Positions 8,380-16,239 of a stretch of 64,000 nt of DNA are shown here, one piece after another. The translations under genes and the position numbers were made by a program. The notes under the pieces are model-generated. The model was not told the origin of the DNA and made no database searches. It worked only from the letters and a program-made list of their open reading frames with translations. How positions within the stretch are numbered: position 1 is the stretch's first letter; each line of letters opens with the position of its first letter. Source of the stretch: Geoalkalibacter subterraneus (GTDB lineage: Bacteria > Desulfobacterota > Desulfuromonadia > Desulfuromonadales > Geoalkalibacteraceae); contig NZ_CP010311.1 in NCBI RefSeq assembly GCF_000827125.1, forward strand, positions 124,001 to 188,000, read 5' to 3'.

Positions 8380-9225
8380 ATGCTGGAAGCGATAGTAAGT
8401 CTGGGAGGGATCGGGCTGTCGGCGGCGATTCTTCTCGGGCTGGCGTCAAAAAAGTTCGCAGTGGAAGTTGATCCCCGGGAGTTGGAAATCCTCGATGCCC
8501 TGCCGGGGGCCAACTGCGGGGCCTGTGGATTTCCGGGTTGCGCCGGTTTTGCCCGTGCGCTGGCTGAAGGAAAGGTTGACCCCGCCGCCTGTACGCCCGG
8601 TGGCCAGGCGACTATTGAACGGCTTGCATCCATCCTTGGTGTTTCCGCCAAGCTGCGTGAGCCTGAGGTGGCCGTGGTGATCTGTCAGGGCGACCGGGTC
8701 AAGGCGAAGGATAAATACCGTTACCTCGGGGTGGAGGATTGCAATGCGGCTCAGAAGCTCGCAGATGGCCCTAAGGCGTGCCCTGGTGGTTGCCTGGGGC
8801 TCGGCAGCTGTGTGCGGGCCTGCCCGTTTGGAGCCATCGAGATCACCAAGCAGGGGCTGGCGGTCATCAGCCGGGAAAAGTGTACCGGCTGCACCAAGTG
8901 CATTGCTGTGTGTCCGCGCCAGGTTATCCGCATGGTGCCCGCCTCTGCCACCGTCCATGTCCTTTGCAACAGTCATGACAAGGGTGCAGTCGTGCGCAAG
9001 TACTGTCAGGTCGGCTGTATCGCCTGTCAGATCTGCAAAAAGGCTGCGCCTGAAGCCTATGTGATTGAAGATTTTCTTGCCCGGGTCGTCTATGCCCATC
9101 ATGGGCAGGCGGCTCCGGCAATTGAAAAGTGCCCGACGCATTGTATTCGTGATTTTATTGCCGGATATCCTGAAGGGAGCACTTTTGCCCCTTCGATTGT
9201 TCCCACCTCCGACGAAGCGGCCTGA
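8380..9225 (+). CDS. rnfB: Rnf complex ferredoxin-like subunit B
   Basis: The 281-residue protein starts at ATG 8380 with one N-terminal membrane helix. A 4Fe-4S domain follows (CGACGFPGC), then two ferredoxin clusters (CLGLGSCVRACP and CTGCTKCIAVCP). The C-terminal part has further Cys (CQVGCIACQICKK, CPTHC), so there are more Fe-S ligands than in short RnfB proteins. RnfB is the likely entry point for electrons from soluble ferredoxin. The upstream in-frame extension overlapping rnfA is rejected because the membrane anchor begins at 8380. Confidence 0.95.
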   Translation: MLEAIVSLGGIGLSAAILLGLASKKFAVEVDPRELEILDALPGANCGACGFPGCAGFARALAEGKVDPAACTPGGQATIERLASILGVSAKLREPEVAVVICQGDRVKAKDKYRYLGVEDCNAAQKLADGPKACPGGCLGLGSCVRACPFGAIEITKQGLAVISREKCTGCTKCIAVCPRQVIRMVPASATVHVLCNSHDKGAVVRKYCQVGCIACQICKKAAPEAYVIEDFLARVVYAHHGQAAPAIEKCPTHCIRDFIAGYPEGSTFAPSIVPTSDEAA

Positions 9226-9255
9226 ACGGTTGCCTGATTTCAGCGAGTCTCGTGG

Positions 9256-10578
9256 ATGAGCAGAAAACCTAAAACTTTTCATGGTGGCCTTCACCCTCCT
9301 GACAGCAAAGCTGCCTCGGCGGACAAGGCGGTAGAAATCTGTCCCTTGCCGGATGAGATCATCATTCCGTTGTCGCAGCACATTGGTGCGCCCGCTGAAC
9401 CCTGTGTCGCTGTCGGCGACTCGGTTTGCCGCGGACAGGTTGTCGGTGAAGCGAGGGGATTCGTCTCTGTTCCCGTGCATGCCTCCACTTCAGGCGAGGT
9501 GGTGGCGGTGGAGGCACGCCCCCATCCCTCGGGCCGTGATCTTCCGGCGGTCGTCATCCGCCCGGACGGCCGCGATCAATGGTGTGACGATCTGCGCGGG
9601 CTTGGCGAGGATGAATTGGCGGCCGAATCCGTGCGCAACAAATTGTGTGCATGCGGCATTGTCGGCCTGGGGGGCGCGACTTTTCCCACCCATGTCAAAC
9701 TGTCTCCTCCGCCTGAAAAGCCGATTGACACCCTGATTATAAACGGTGCGGAATGCGAGCCTTATTTGACGACCGACTATCGCCTCATGCTCGAAGATCC
9801 GGAACAGATTCTCGACGGTGTTCGTCTGTTCGCCGGTGTGCTGGGGAGGCCGCGTATTTTTATCGGCATCGAGGAGAACAAACCCGCCGCCATAAAGGTG
9901 ATAGACGCCGCCTGCGCTTCCAGTGATATTGAAGTGGTGCCGCTGCGGGTCAAGTATCCGCAAGGTGCTGAAAAACAGTTGATTTATGCCATTACCGGAC
10001 GCGAGGTGCCATCCGGAGGTCTGCCCATGGACGCGGGGGTGCTGGTTCAGAATGTGCGTACTGCTGCTGCCGTCTCCGTCGCCGTGCGCACCGGGCAGCC
10101 GCTGATCGAGCAGGTGCTGACCGTGACCGGCCCGGGGGTGGCTGAGCCGAAAAATCTGCGTGTCCGCATCGGCACCCCGTTGCGGCATTTGATCGACGCC
10201 TGTGGTGGGTTCAATGGTGAACCCGGAAAAATCATACTGGGGGGGCCCATGATGGGGACCGCACAGCTCTCCCTTGATGTCCCGGTGACGCGGGGCGCGG
10301 GGGGATTGCTGATTTTTCGGCAGGAGGATGTTGATCCGCGCCCCGAGGGGCCGTGTATTCGCTGCGGGCGGTGCGTTTCCGTCTGTCCGGCACGCATTCT
10401 GCCTACCACGATTGTTGCCTATGCCAGGAATGACCAAGTCGAGACGGCCGAAACCCTCGGCGTGCTGGATTGCATCGAATGTGGGTGTTGCACCTATATC
10501 TGTCCTTCCATGATTCCCCTGGTGCAGTTCATCCGCCAGGCGAAAGGCGCCATTATGGCTCAAAAAAGGAATGCCTGA
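9256..10578 (+). CDS. rnfC: Rnf complex NADH-binding subunit C
   Basis: The 440-residue peripheral subunit carries FMN and NAD(H) sites and two 4Fe-4S clusters. Visible motifs: FHGGLHPPDSKA near the start, the glycine-rich GLGGATFPTHVK, NGAECEPYLT (FMN region, as in NuoF), and C-terminal CIRCGRCVSVCP and CIECGCCTYICP. It exchanges electrons with NAD on the cytoplasmic side. It overlaps rnfD by 8 bp, indicating translational coupling. Confidence 0.96.
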   Translation: MSRKPKTFHGGLHPPDSKAASADKAVEICPLPDEIIIPLSQHIGAPAEPCVAVGDSVCRGQVVGEARGFVSVPVHASTSGEVVAVEARPHPSGRDLPAVVIRPDGRDQWCDDLRGLGEDELAAESVRNKLCACGIVGLGGATFPTHVKLSPPPEKPIDTLIINGAECEPYLTTDYRLMLEDPEQILDGVRLFAGVLGRPRIFIGIEENKPAAIKVIDAACASSDIEVVPLRVKYPQGAEKQLIYAITGREVPSGGLPMDAGVLVQNVRTAAAVSVAVRTGQPLIEQVLTVTGPGVAEPKNLRVRIGTPLRHLIDACGGFNGEPGKIILGGPMMGTAQLSLDVPVTRGAGGLLIFRQEDVDPRPEGPCIRCGRCVSVCPARILPTTIVAYARNDQVETAETLGVLDCIECGCCTYICPSMIPLVQFIRQAKGAIMAQKRNA

Positions 10579-11569
10579 CGTGGACAAACAGCTCTATCTG
10601 TCTTCCTCGCCTCATATTCATGCTGAGCAGACGACCGGCGCGATCATGCGCGCGGTCATCTATGCCCTTCTGCCGGCCTGCGCCGTTTCTGTCTATTTTT
10701 TCGGACTGCCTGCGCTCTGGGTACTTTTGGTCTGCATGGCTGGTTGCGTTGCTGCGGAAGCTCTGTGCCGCAAAATTATGGGCAGAGAACAAACCTGGCG
10801 AGACGGCAGCGCCGCGCTGACCGGCATTCTTCTGGCCCTTAACCTGCCCCCATCGACGCCCTGGTGGCTTGCTCTTCTGGGAGCGGTGGTGGCGGTTGTC
10901 GTTGCCAAGCAGATTTTTGGCGGATTGGGGTATAACCCCTTTAACCCCGCACTGGTCGCGCGGGTGGTCCTTCTGATTTCATTCCCGGTTCAGATGACGC
11001 GTTGGAGTGCTCCTTCCCCCGGCGGTTCAGGGCTCGATGCGCTAACCACGGCAACTCCATTGGGGGAAATGAAAACCGCGGTGATGCTGACCGGCCAGCT
11101 TCCCTCCCACAGCGGTGCCCAGACCGTCGATTACTTTGTCGGCAACATGGGTGGTTGTCTTGGCGAAGTCTCCGCGTTGGCCCTGCTGGCGGGCGCGATC
11201 TATCTTTTCTGGAAGCGCATCATCACCTGGCATATTCCGCTGAGCTTCATCGGCAGTGTCGTTGTGCTCGGTGGGATTTTCTGGCTGGTTGACCCTGCTC
11301 GCTACCCCAGTCCCCTGTTTCACCTGGTTACGGGGGGGCTTCTGCTGGGCGCCTTTTTCATGGCGACCGACATGGTCACTTCTCCCGTCGCTCCTGTGGG
11401 GATGATTGTTTTCGGGACAGGGTGCGGGGTTGTCACTGTTTTGATTCGTCTCTTCGGTGGCTATCCCGAAGGGGTTTCTTTTGCCATTCTTCTGATGAAT
11501 GCCGCCACGCCGCTTATCGATCGCTACTGTCGGCCGCGCAAATTCGGCTACATGCCGCGCAAAGCTTAA
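10571..11569 (+). CDS. rnfD: Rnf complex membrane subunit D (covalent FMN)
   Basis: The 332-residue multi-span membrane protein is homologous to NqrB. The ALTTATPLG segment contains the threonine to which FMN is attached through phosphoester linkage by ApbE; an apbE gene lies at 33.5 kb. The ATG at 10571 overlaps the end of rnfC. RnfD is the main candidate for the ion pathway in Rnf. Confidence 0.95.
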   Translation: MPDVDKQLYLSSSPHIHAEQTTGAIMRAVIYALLPACAVSVYFFGLPALWVLLVCMAGCVAAEALCRKIMGREQTWRDGSAALTGILLALNLPPSTPWWLALLGAVVAVVVAKQIFGGLGYNPFNPALVARVVLLISFPVQMTRWSAPSPGGSGLDALTTATPLGEMKTAVMLTGQLPSHSGAQTVDYFVGNMGGCLGEVSALALLAGAIYLFWKRIITWHIPLSFIGSVVVLGGIFWLVDPARYPSPLFHLVTGGLLLGAFFMATDMVTSPVAPVGMIVFGTGCGVVTVLIRLFGGYPEGVSFAILLMNAATPLIDRYCRPRKFGYMPRKA

Positions 11570-11582
11570 ACAAGGGAAGTCC

Positions 11583-12194
11583 ATGAAGGATATTGCACGT
11601 CTGGTCATTGTGCTGACCCTGATTACAGTAGGTGCGGGTTTGGTCCTCTCGCTGGTTGAGAGCTTCACCCGCGAACCGATCGCTGAGCAGCGCCGGTTGG
11701 AGACCCTCAGGGCTCTGTCTGCCGTTCTGCCCGAGTTTGACAACAACCCCGACCAGGATCGTGTCGTCTTGCCGGTTGGCGTGAATAAAAAGGGTAAGCC
11801 TGTTGAACGCACCTTTTATCTCGGCCGTTCTGACGGTAAAATCAACGGCGTTGCCTTCGAGGTAGTTGCTCCTGATGGGTACAGCGGTGAGATTGCGGTC
11901 ATGGCAGGCGTTCGCCCTGATGGGGCTCTTGTTGCCATTGAGATTTTAAGGCATGCTGAAACTCCGGGGCTTGGCGATAAAATTGAAGAAGACTGGTTCA
12001 AGCGCCAGTTCAAGGGCAAAAGATTGGACAACGCCGACTGGCGCGTCAAAAAAGACGGCGGCGAGTTTGATGAAATTACCGGAGCCACGATTTCTCCCCG
12101 GGCAATCGTAGGTGCTCTGCGTCGCGGCTTGGAGTTCTTTCACGAAAATCGTGGTGCCATTATTGGTGCCGAGGGGGGCAGCAATGAGTCTTAA
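11583..12194 (+). CDS. rnfG: Rnf complex subunit G (covalent FMN)
   Basis: The 203-residue protein has one N-terminal membrane helix and a periplasmic FMN-binding domain. The flavinylation motif is seen as EITGATIS near residue 165, the second Thr being the FMN acceptor. The ATG at 11583 after GGGAAG is preferred over an in-frame start at 11499 inside rnfD. It overlaps rnfE by 11 bp. Confidence 0.95.
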   Translation: MKDIARLVIVLTLITVGAGLVLSLVESFTREPIAEQRRLETLRALSAVLPEFDNNPDQDRVVLPVGVNKKGKPVERTFYLGRSDGKINGVAFEVVAPDGYSGEIAVMAGVRPDGALVAIEILRHAETPGLGDKIEEDWFKRQFKGKRLDNADWRVKKDGGEFDEITGATISPRAIVGALRRGLEFFHENRGAIIGAEGGSNES

Positions 12195-12777
12195 GCAGGA
12201 ATTCAGCAACGGAATCTGGCGGGAAAATGCAGTATTCAAGTTGCTGCTTGGCCTGTGTCCTGCGCTGGCCGTGACGACCAGTGCGGAAAACGGCCTGGGG
12301 ATGGGGTTGGCTACGACCTTCGTGCTGCTTTGTTCCAATATCGCCGTTTCTCTTTTGCGCAATGTCATTCCCGGCAAGGTGCGCATCCCTTCCTTTATCG
12401 TGATTATCGCCTCTTTTGTAACCGTGGTGCAGCTGACCATGGAAGCCTTTCTTTACGATCTCCACAAGGCGTTGGGGATCTTCATTCCCTTGATCGTCTG
12501 CAACTGTCTCATTCTTGGGCGGGCCGAAGCTTTCGCCTCCCGCAATCCGCTGAGAAATTCTATTGGCGACGGACTTGGTATGGGCGTAGGTTTTACTCTT
12601 GCGCTGTTTGTTCTCGGCGCTGTGCGGGAAGTTTTGGGTGCCGGCAGCCTGCTGGGCGTTTCTCTTTTCGGCAGTGGTTACCAACCGGTACTGCTGATGA
12701 TCCTGCCGCCGGGCGCTTTCATCTCTCTGGGGTTCCTGCTGGCTGCAATGAATCGCATTGAAGTCAGGCGTCGGTAG
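12184..12777 (+). CDS. rnfE: Rnf complex subunit E
   Basis: The 197-residue membrane protein is a paralogue of RnfA in inverted topology. It carries the Cys residues expected for the shared membrane cluster (LGLCPALAVT and VCNCLILGRAEAFA). Start at ATG 12184 within the rnfG end, after GAGGGGGG. It is the last gene of the operon; no strong intrinsic terminator is seen before the nuo promoter region. Confidence 0.95.
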   Translation: MSLKQEFSNGIWRENAVFKLLLGLCPALAVTTSAENGLGMGLATTFVLLCSNIAVSLLRNVIPGKVRIPSFIVIIASFVTVVQLTMEAFLYDLHKALGIFIPLIVCNCLILGRAEAFASRNPLRNSIGDGLGMGVGFTLALFVLGAVREVLGAGSLLGVSLFGSGYQPVLLMILPPGAFISLGFLLAAMNRIEVRRR

Positions 12778-12924
12778 AGGCGTGCCGAGAAAAGAAGTCG
12801 ATGGTCCGTCCCTCTTCGACAGCGGTGAAAGGCCGTTGGAAGCCTGCGAAACCGCGTGTTTATTTGCGCTTTCGAGACAACATAAACCGCTGTTTTAACA
12901 GTGGAAATGCATGCGTAAATGTGC

Positions 12925-12940
12925 ATACAGTATACTGTAT
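12925..12940. promoter_or_regulatory. Perfect 16-bp palindrome just upstream of the nuo promoter
   Basis: ATACAGTATACTGTAT is its own reverse complement and ends 7 bp before the -35 hexamer at 12948. The position suits an activator or repressor site. A second, shorter symmetric site CTGTTTTAACAG lies at 12890-12901. The regulator is unknown. Confidence 0.55.
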
Positions 12941-12947
12941 TTTTTCC

Positions 12948-12976
12948 TTGACAAGAAAAGCCGTTTGTCCTAACTT
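12948..12976 (+). promoter_or_regulatory. Promoter of the nuo operon
   Basis: TTGACA at 12948-12953, a 17-bp spacer, and TAACTT at 12971-12976. The -35 is consensus and the -10 weak, in keeping with a regulated promoter. The leader to nuoA would be about 70 nt. Confidence 0.55.
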
Positions 12977-13054
12977 GCCTAGGCCTTAAACCGTAAACGG
13001 CATCGCATATAATTAGTATGCCGTAATAACACATCGTTGGGGAGGAGCCGCTCT

Positions 13055-13411
13055 ATGCTAGACAGTTACCTGCCGATTTTAGTTCTCATTGGGATAGCCC
13101 TGGCCTTTGCCTTGGGTTGTGTTGTTCTTTCCGGCTTGGTTGGTATGAGAAAGCCCGGCAAAGTCAAGCTTTCTCCATACGAATGCGGCCTTCCGCCTGT
13201 CGGAACGGCGCGAGAAAAGTTCCCGATCAAGTTTTACCTGGTCGCGGTGGCTTTTATCGTGTTTGATCTCGAGGTCGTATTTATGTACCCGTGGTCCGTC
13301 GTCTTCAAGAAGCTTGGTCTTTTTGGTGCGGCAACCATGGGTTTCTTCATTTTTGTCCTCGTTATCGGCTTTATCTATGACTGGAAAAAAGGAGCATTGG
13401 AATGGGAGTAG
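13055..13411 (+). CDS. nuoA: NADH-quinone oxidoreductase subunit A
   Basis: The 118-residue protein has three membrane helices and is part of the membrane arm of complex I. The conserved loop [13 protein letters not shown] and helix [15 protein letters not shown] identify it. The ATG at 13055 lies 5 bp after a strong GGGGAGGAG site; an upstream TTG at 13037 is part of that site. It overlaps nuoB by 10 bp. Confidence 0.97.
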   Translation: MLDSYLPILVLIGIALAFALGCVVLSGLVGMRKPGKVKLSPYECGLPPVGTAREKFPIKFYLVAVAFIVFDLEVVFMYPWSVVFKKLGLFGAATMGFFIFVLVIGFIYDWKKGALEWE

Positions 13412-13911
13412 ATCAGCCTCTGGGAAGCAATTTTATCACGACAAGTCTGGACAAGGTTGTCAATTGGTCCCGGTCTCGTTCTCTCTGGCCGATGACGTTC
13501 GGTCTTGCCTGCTGTGCGATTGAGATGATGGCTGCGGGTGCCGCGCGGCATGACCTGGACCGGTTCGGGATACTGTTCCGCGCTTCGCCGCGCCAGGCCG
13601 ACCTGATCATTATCGCGGGTACGGTGACGAAGAAGATGCTCCCGGTTATCCAGACGATTTACGAGCAGATGCCTGAGCCCAAATATGTCATCGCCATGGG
13701 GGCTTGCGCATGCTCAGGCGGTATTTTTGATACATACAGCACGGTTCAGGGTATCGACGAGGCGCTGCCGGTCGATGTTTATATCCCTGGTTGTCCTCCC
13801 CGTCCCGAGGGGCTTCTCTACGGTCTGCTCAAGCTGCAGGAGAAGATCATGGCCGAGCGCAATACTTTCGGCGCTGCCATCGGCCTCGGTGAAGTGGTCA
13901 GTGAAGCCTGA
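13402..13911 (+). CDS. nuoB: NADH-quinone oxidoreductase subunit B (N2 cluster)
   Basis: The 169-residue subunit holds the terminal 4Fe-4S cluster N2, which reduces quinone. The ligands are visible as the tandem Cys in [10 protein letters not shown], the Cys in MGACACSGG and the Cys in [10 protein letters not shown]. It sits at the junction of the peripheral and membrane arms with NuoCD. Confidence 0.97.
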   Translation: MGVDQPLGSNFITTSLDKVVNWSRSRSLWPMTFGLACCAIEMMAAGAARHDLDRFGILFRASPRQADLIIIAGTVTKKMLPVIQTIYEQMPEPKYVIAMGACACSGGIFDTYSTVQGIDEALPVDVYIPGCPPRPEGLLYGLLKLQEKIMAERNTFGAAIGLGEVVSEA

Positions 13912-13957
13912 TAGCGGGTTGGTTTTCGATACTTTTTTATTGAGATAAGGACAGGAA

Positions 13958-14446
13958 ATGACCGATCAAGCTGTAGTAGAAAAGATCAAGGCGAAGTTCT
14001 CCTCGTCTGTTCTTGAGGTCAAAGAGCATCGGGGAGAGACGACCGTGACGGTGGCGAAGGATGACATCGTTGCCATCTGTACTTTCTGCAAAGAGGAGCT
14101 GGGCTTCAATATGCTGGCCGATCTGTGCGCTGTTGACGGCCTGGACATGGGGCTTGACCCCCGCTTTCTCGTTGTCTACAACCTTTACAACCTGACGAGC
14201 AAGACGCGTCTGCGTCTCAAGGCGCCTGTTGGCGCGGACGATGCGCGCATCGATACCGTCTGCGGAGTGTGGGGCGCGGCCAACTGGATGGAGCGCGAGT
14301 GCTGGGATCTTTCCGGGATCACCTTTAACAATCATCCCGATCCTCGGCGAATCCTCATGCCTGATGATTGGGAGGGGCATCCGTTGCGCAAGGACTATCC
14401 CGTGCAGGGGCCCGACCGTGAACCCTACCAGGGACGCACTGTTTAA
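13958..14446 (+). CDS. nuoC: NADH-quinone oxidoreductase subunit C
   Basis: The 162-residue 30-kDa-subunit family member has the conserved tail GITFNNHPDPRRILMPDDWEGHPLRKDYP, quoted here in two parts around DPRRIL. NuoC and NuoD are separate genes, not fused as in enterics. It contributes to the quinone-binding connecting module. Confidence 0.96.
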   Translation: MTDQAVVEKIKAKFSSSVLEVKEHRGETTVTVAKDDIVAICTFCKEELGFNMLADLCAVDGLDMGLDPRFLVVYNLYNLTSKTRLRLKAPVGADDARIDTVCGVWGAANWMERECWDLSGITFNNHPDPRRILMPDDWEGHPLRKDYPVQGPDREPYQGRTV

Positions 14447-14485
14447 GGCACCTATTCGAGAACTCCAAAAGGAACGAGGCGTACA

Positions 14486-15667
14486 ATGGCAACGACAACC
14501 GAAACCATGACCATAAACATGGGGCCCCAGCATCCCTCGACTCACGGGGTGTTGAGGCTGGTTCTGGAACTGGACGGCGAGCAGATCGTCAAGGCGGTTC
14601 CGCATATTGGCTACCTCCATCGCGGGGTTGAGAAACTGGCAGAGAGCAGGACTTATCACCAGGCGCTGCCCTTGACGGACCGCTTGGATTACCTTGCGCC
14701 GATGAGCAATAACCTGGGTTACGTCCTTGCGGTTGAAAAGCTGCTCGGTATCACCGACGAGATCCCTGAGCGCGCCAAGGTTGTGCGTGTGCTTATGGCG
14801 GAGTTGACGCGGATCAAGAGCCATCTTGTCTGGTTGGCGACTCACGCTCTGGATATCGGCGCAATGACGGTCTTTATCTACTGTTTCCGTGAGCGTGAGC
14901 GCGTCATGGATATGTACGAGCAGATCTCCGGCGCGCGGATGACCTCCAATTACTTCCGGGTCGGCGGCCTGTCCGCAGATCTGCCGGAGGGTATCGAAAA
15001 GGATATGCGCGAGTTCGCTATCGAGATGCCTGAGCATGTCGATATGTATGAGGGGCTTCTTACCGGCAACAAGATCTGGCAGAAGCGTATCATCGGCGTC
15101 GGCGAGATCTCCGGCGAAGAGGCGATTGATATCGGTTTGACCGGACCAAGTCTGCGCGGTTCCGGCGTCGATTGGGATCTGCGTCGCGACAACCCCTACA
15201 GCGGTTACGAAGAGTATGACTTTAACGTGCCCGTGCGCAACGAATGCGATACCTGGGCACGCTACAAGGTTCGCCTTGACGAGATTCGCGAGTCCTCTAA
15301 GCTTGTTATTCAGGCACTCGACAAGCTCAAGCCGGGACCGATTCTCGCTGACGTGCCCAAGGTTTGCCTTCCTCCCAAGCAGGATGTGGTCAATACCATC
15401 GAGGGGCTGATCCATCACTTCAAGATTATTTCCGAAGGATTCAAGCCTGAGCCGGGAGAGGTTTACGTTGGAATTGAGGCGCCAAAGGGAGAACTTGGCT
15501 TTTACCTTGTCTCTGACGGCGGGCCCCGTCCTTACCGCATGAAGATCCGGCCACCCTCACTCCTCAACCTTCAGGCGCTGCCTCAGATGGCTGAAGGCCG
15601 GATGCTTGCAGACCTGGTCGCGATTATCGGTACGCTTGATATCGTTCTTGGCGATATCGACCGTTAA
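14486..15667 (+). CDS. nuoD: NADH-quinone oxidoreductase subunit D
   Basis: The 393-residue 49-kDa subunit is related to the large subunit of NiFe hydrogenases. The quinone-site segment GPQHPSTHGVLR is at residues 13-24, and the C-terminus ends in IGTLDIVLGDIDR as in other NuoD. It forms the quinone cavity with NuoB. Confidence 0.97.
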   Translation: MATTTETMTINMGPQHPSTHGVLRLVLELDGEQIVKAVPHIGYLHRGVEKLAESRTYHQALPLTDRLDYLAPMSNNLGYVLAVEKLLGITDEIPERAKVVRVLMAELTRIKSHLVWLATHALDIGAMTVFIYCFRERERVMDMYEQISGARMTSNYFRVGGLSADLPEGIEKDMREFAIEMPEHVDMYEGLLTGNKIWQKRIIGVGEISGEEAIDIGLTGPSLRGSGVDWDLRRDNPYSGYEEYDFNVPVRNECDTWARYKVRLDEIRESSKLVIQALDKLKPGPILADVPKVCLPPKQDVVNTIEGLIHHFKIISEGFKPEPGEVYVGIEAPKGELGFYLVSDGGPRPYRMKIRPPSLLNLQALPQMAEGRMLADLVAIIGTLDIVLGDIDR

Positions 15668-15691
15668 CAATCTAGCGTAAGAGGGTTTCCC

Positions 15692-16189
15692 ATGAGCAAT
15701 ACCCAAGCGCAGGCTGAACAGGAAGAAATCGATCTCAGTCAAGCGAACGAGATCATCGATAAGTATATCAACATGAAGGGCGCTCTTATGCCGGTATTGC
15801 AGGAGGTGCAGGAGGCGTACGGCTACCTGCCCGAGGATTGCGTACAGCTCATCGCCGAGCGCCTCAATGTTTACCCCAGCCAGATCTACGGGGTCATGAC
15901 CTTTTATGCCCAGTTCCATCTTGAGCCTCGTGGTAAATATATTATCCGTGTCTGCATGGGGACTGCTTGCCACGTTAAAGGGGCTGGCCGCATTGCCGAT
16001 ACCCTCTCCAATCGCCTCGGAATCGGGCATGCCGAGACGACTGAGGACCTCAAGTTTACCGTCGAGCATGTGGCCTGTATTGGCGCCTGTGGGATGGCGC
16101 CGGTCATCATGGTGAACGATGCCACCTACGGCAGCATGTCGGTGCAGAAGATGGAAGAGGTCGTCAAGAAGTATCAGGGCATGGATTAA
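15692..16189 (+). CDS. nuoE: NADH-quinone oxidoreductase subunit E (2Fe-2S)
   Basis: The 165-residue thioredoxin-fold protein carries the N1a 2Fe-2S cluster. Ligand segments are CMGTACHVKGA and ACIGACGMAP. It pairs with NuoF in the NADH-dehydrogenase module. Its C-terminal half resembles the N-terminal domain of the long NuoF encoded next. Confidence 0.96.
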   Translation: MSNTQAQAEQEEIDLSQANEIIDKYINMKGALMPVLQEVQEAYGYLPEDCVQLIAERLNVYPSQIYGVMTFYAQFHLEPRGKYIIRVCMGTACHVKGAGRIADTLSNRLGIGHAETTEDLKFTVEHVACIGACGMAPVIMVNDATYGSMSVQKMEEVVKKYQGMD

Positions 16190-16239
16190 CCAGTATCCTG
16201 ACTGTTGCTTCCAACCTTTTTTCAACCGGGGACTTTTAA

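Noticed and set aside
12925-12940. The nuo palindrome as a LexA box
   Set aside because: The half-sites are in the order ACAG...CTGT, opposite to the enteric CTGT...ACAG LexA box, and complex I is not an expected SOS target.
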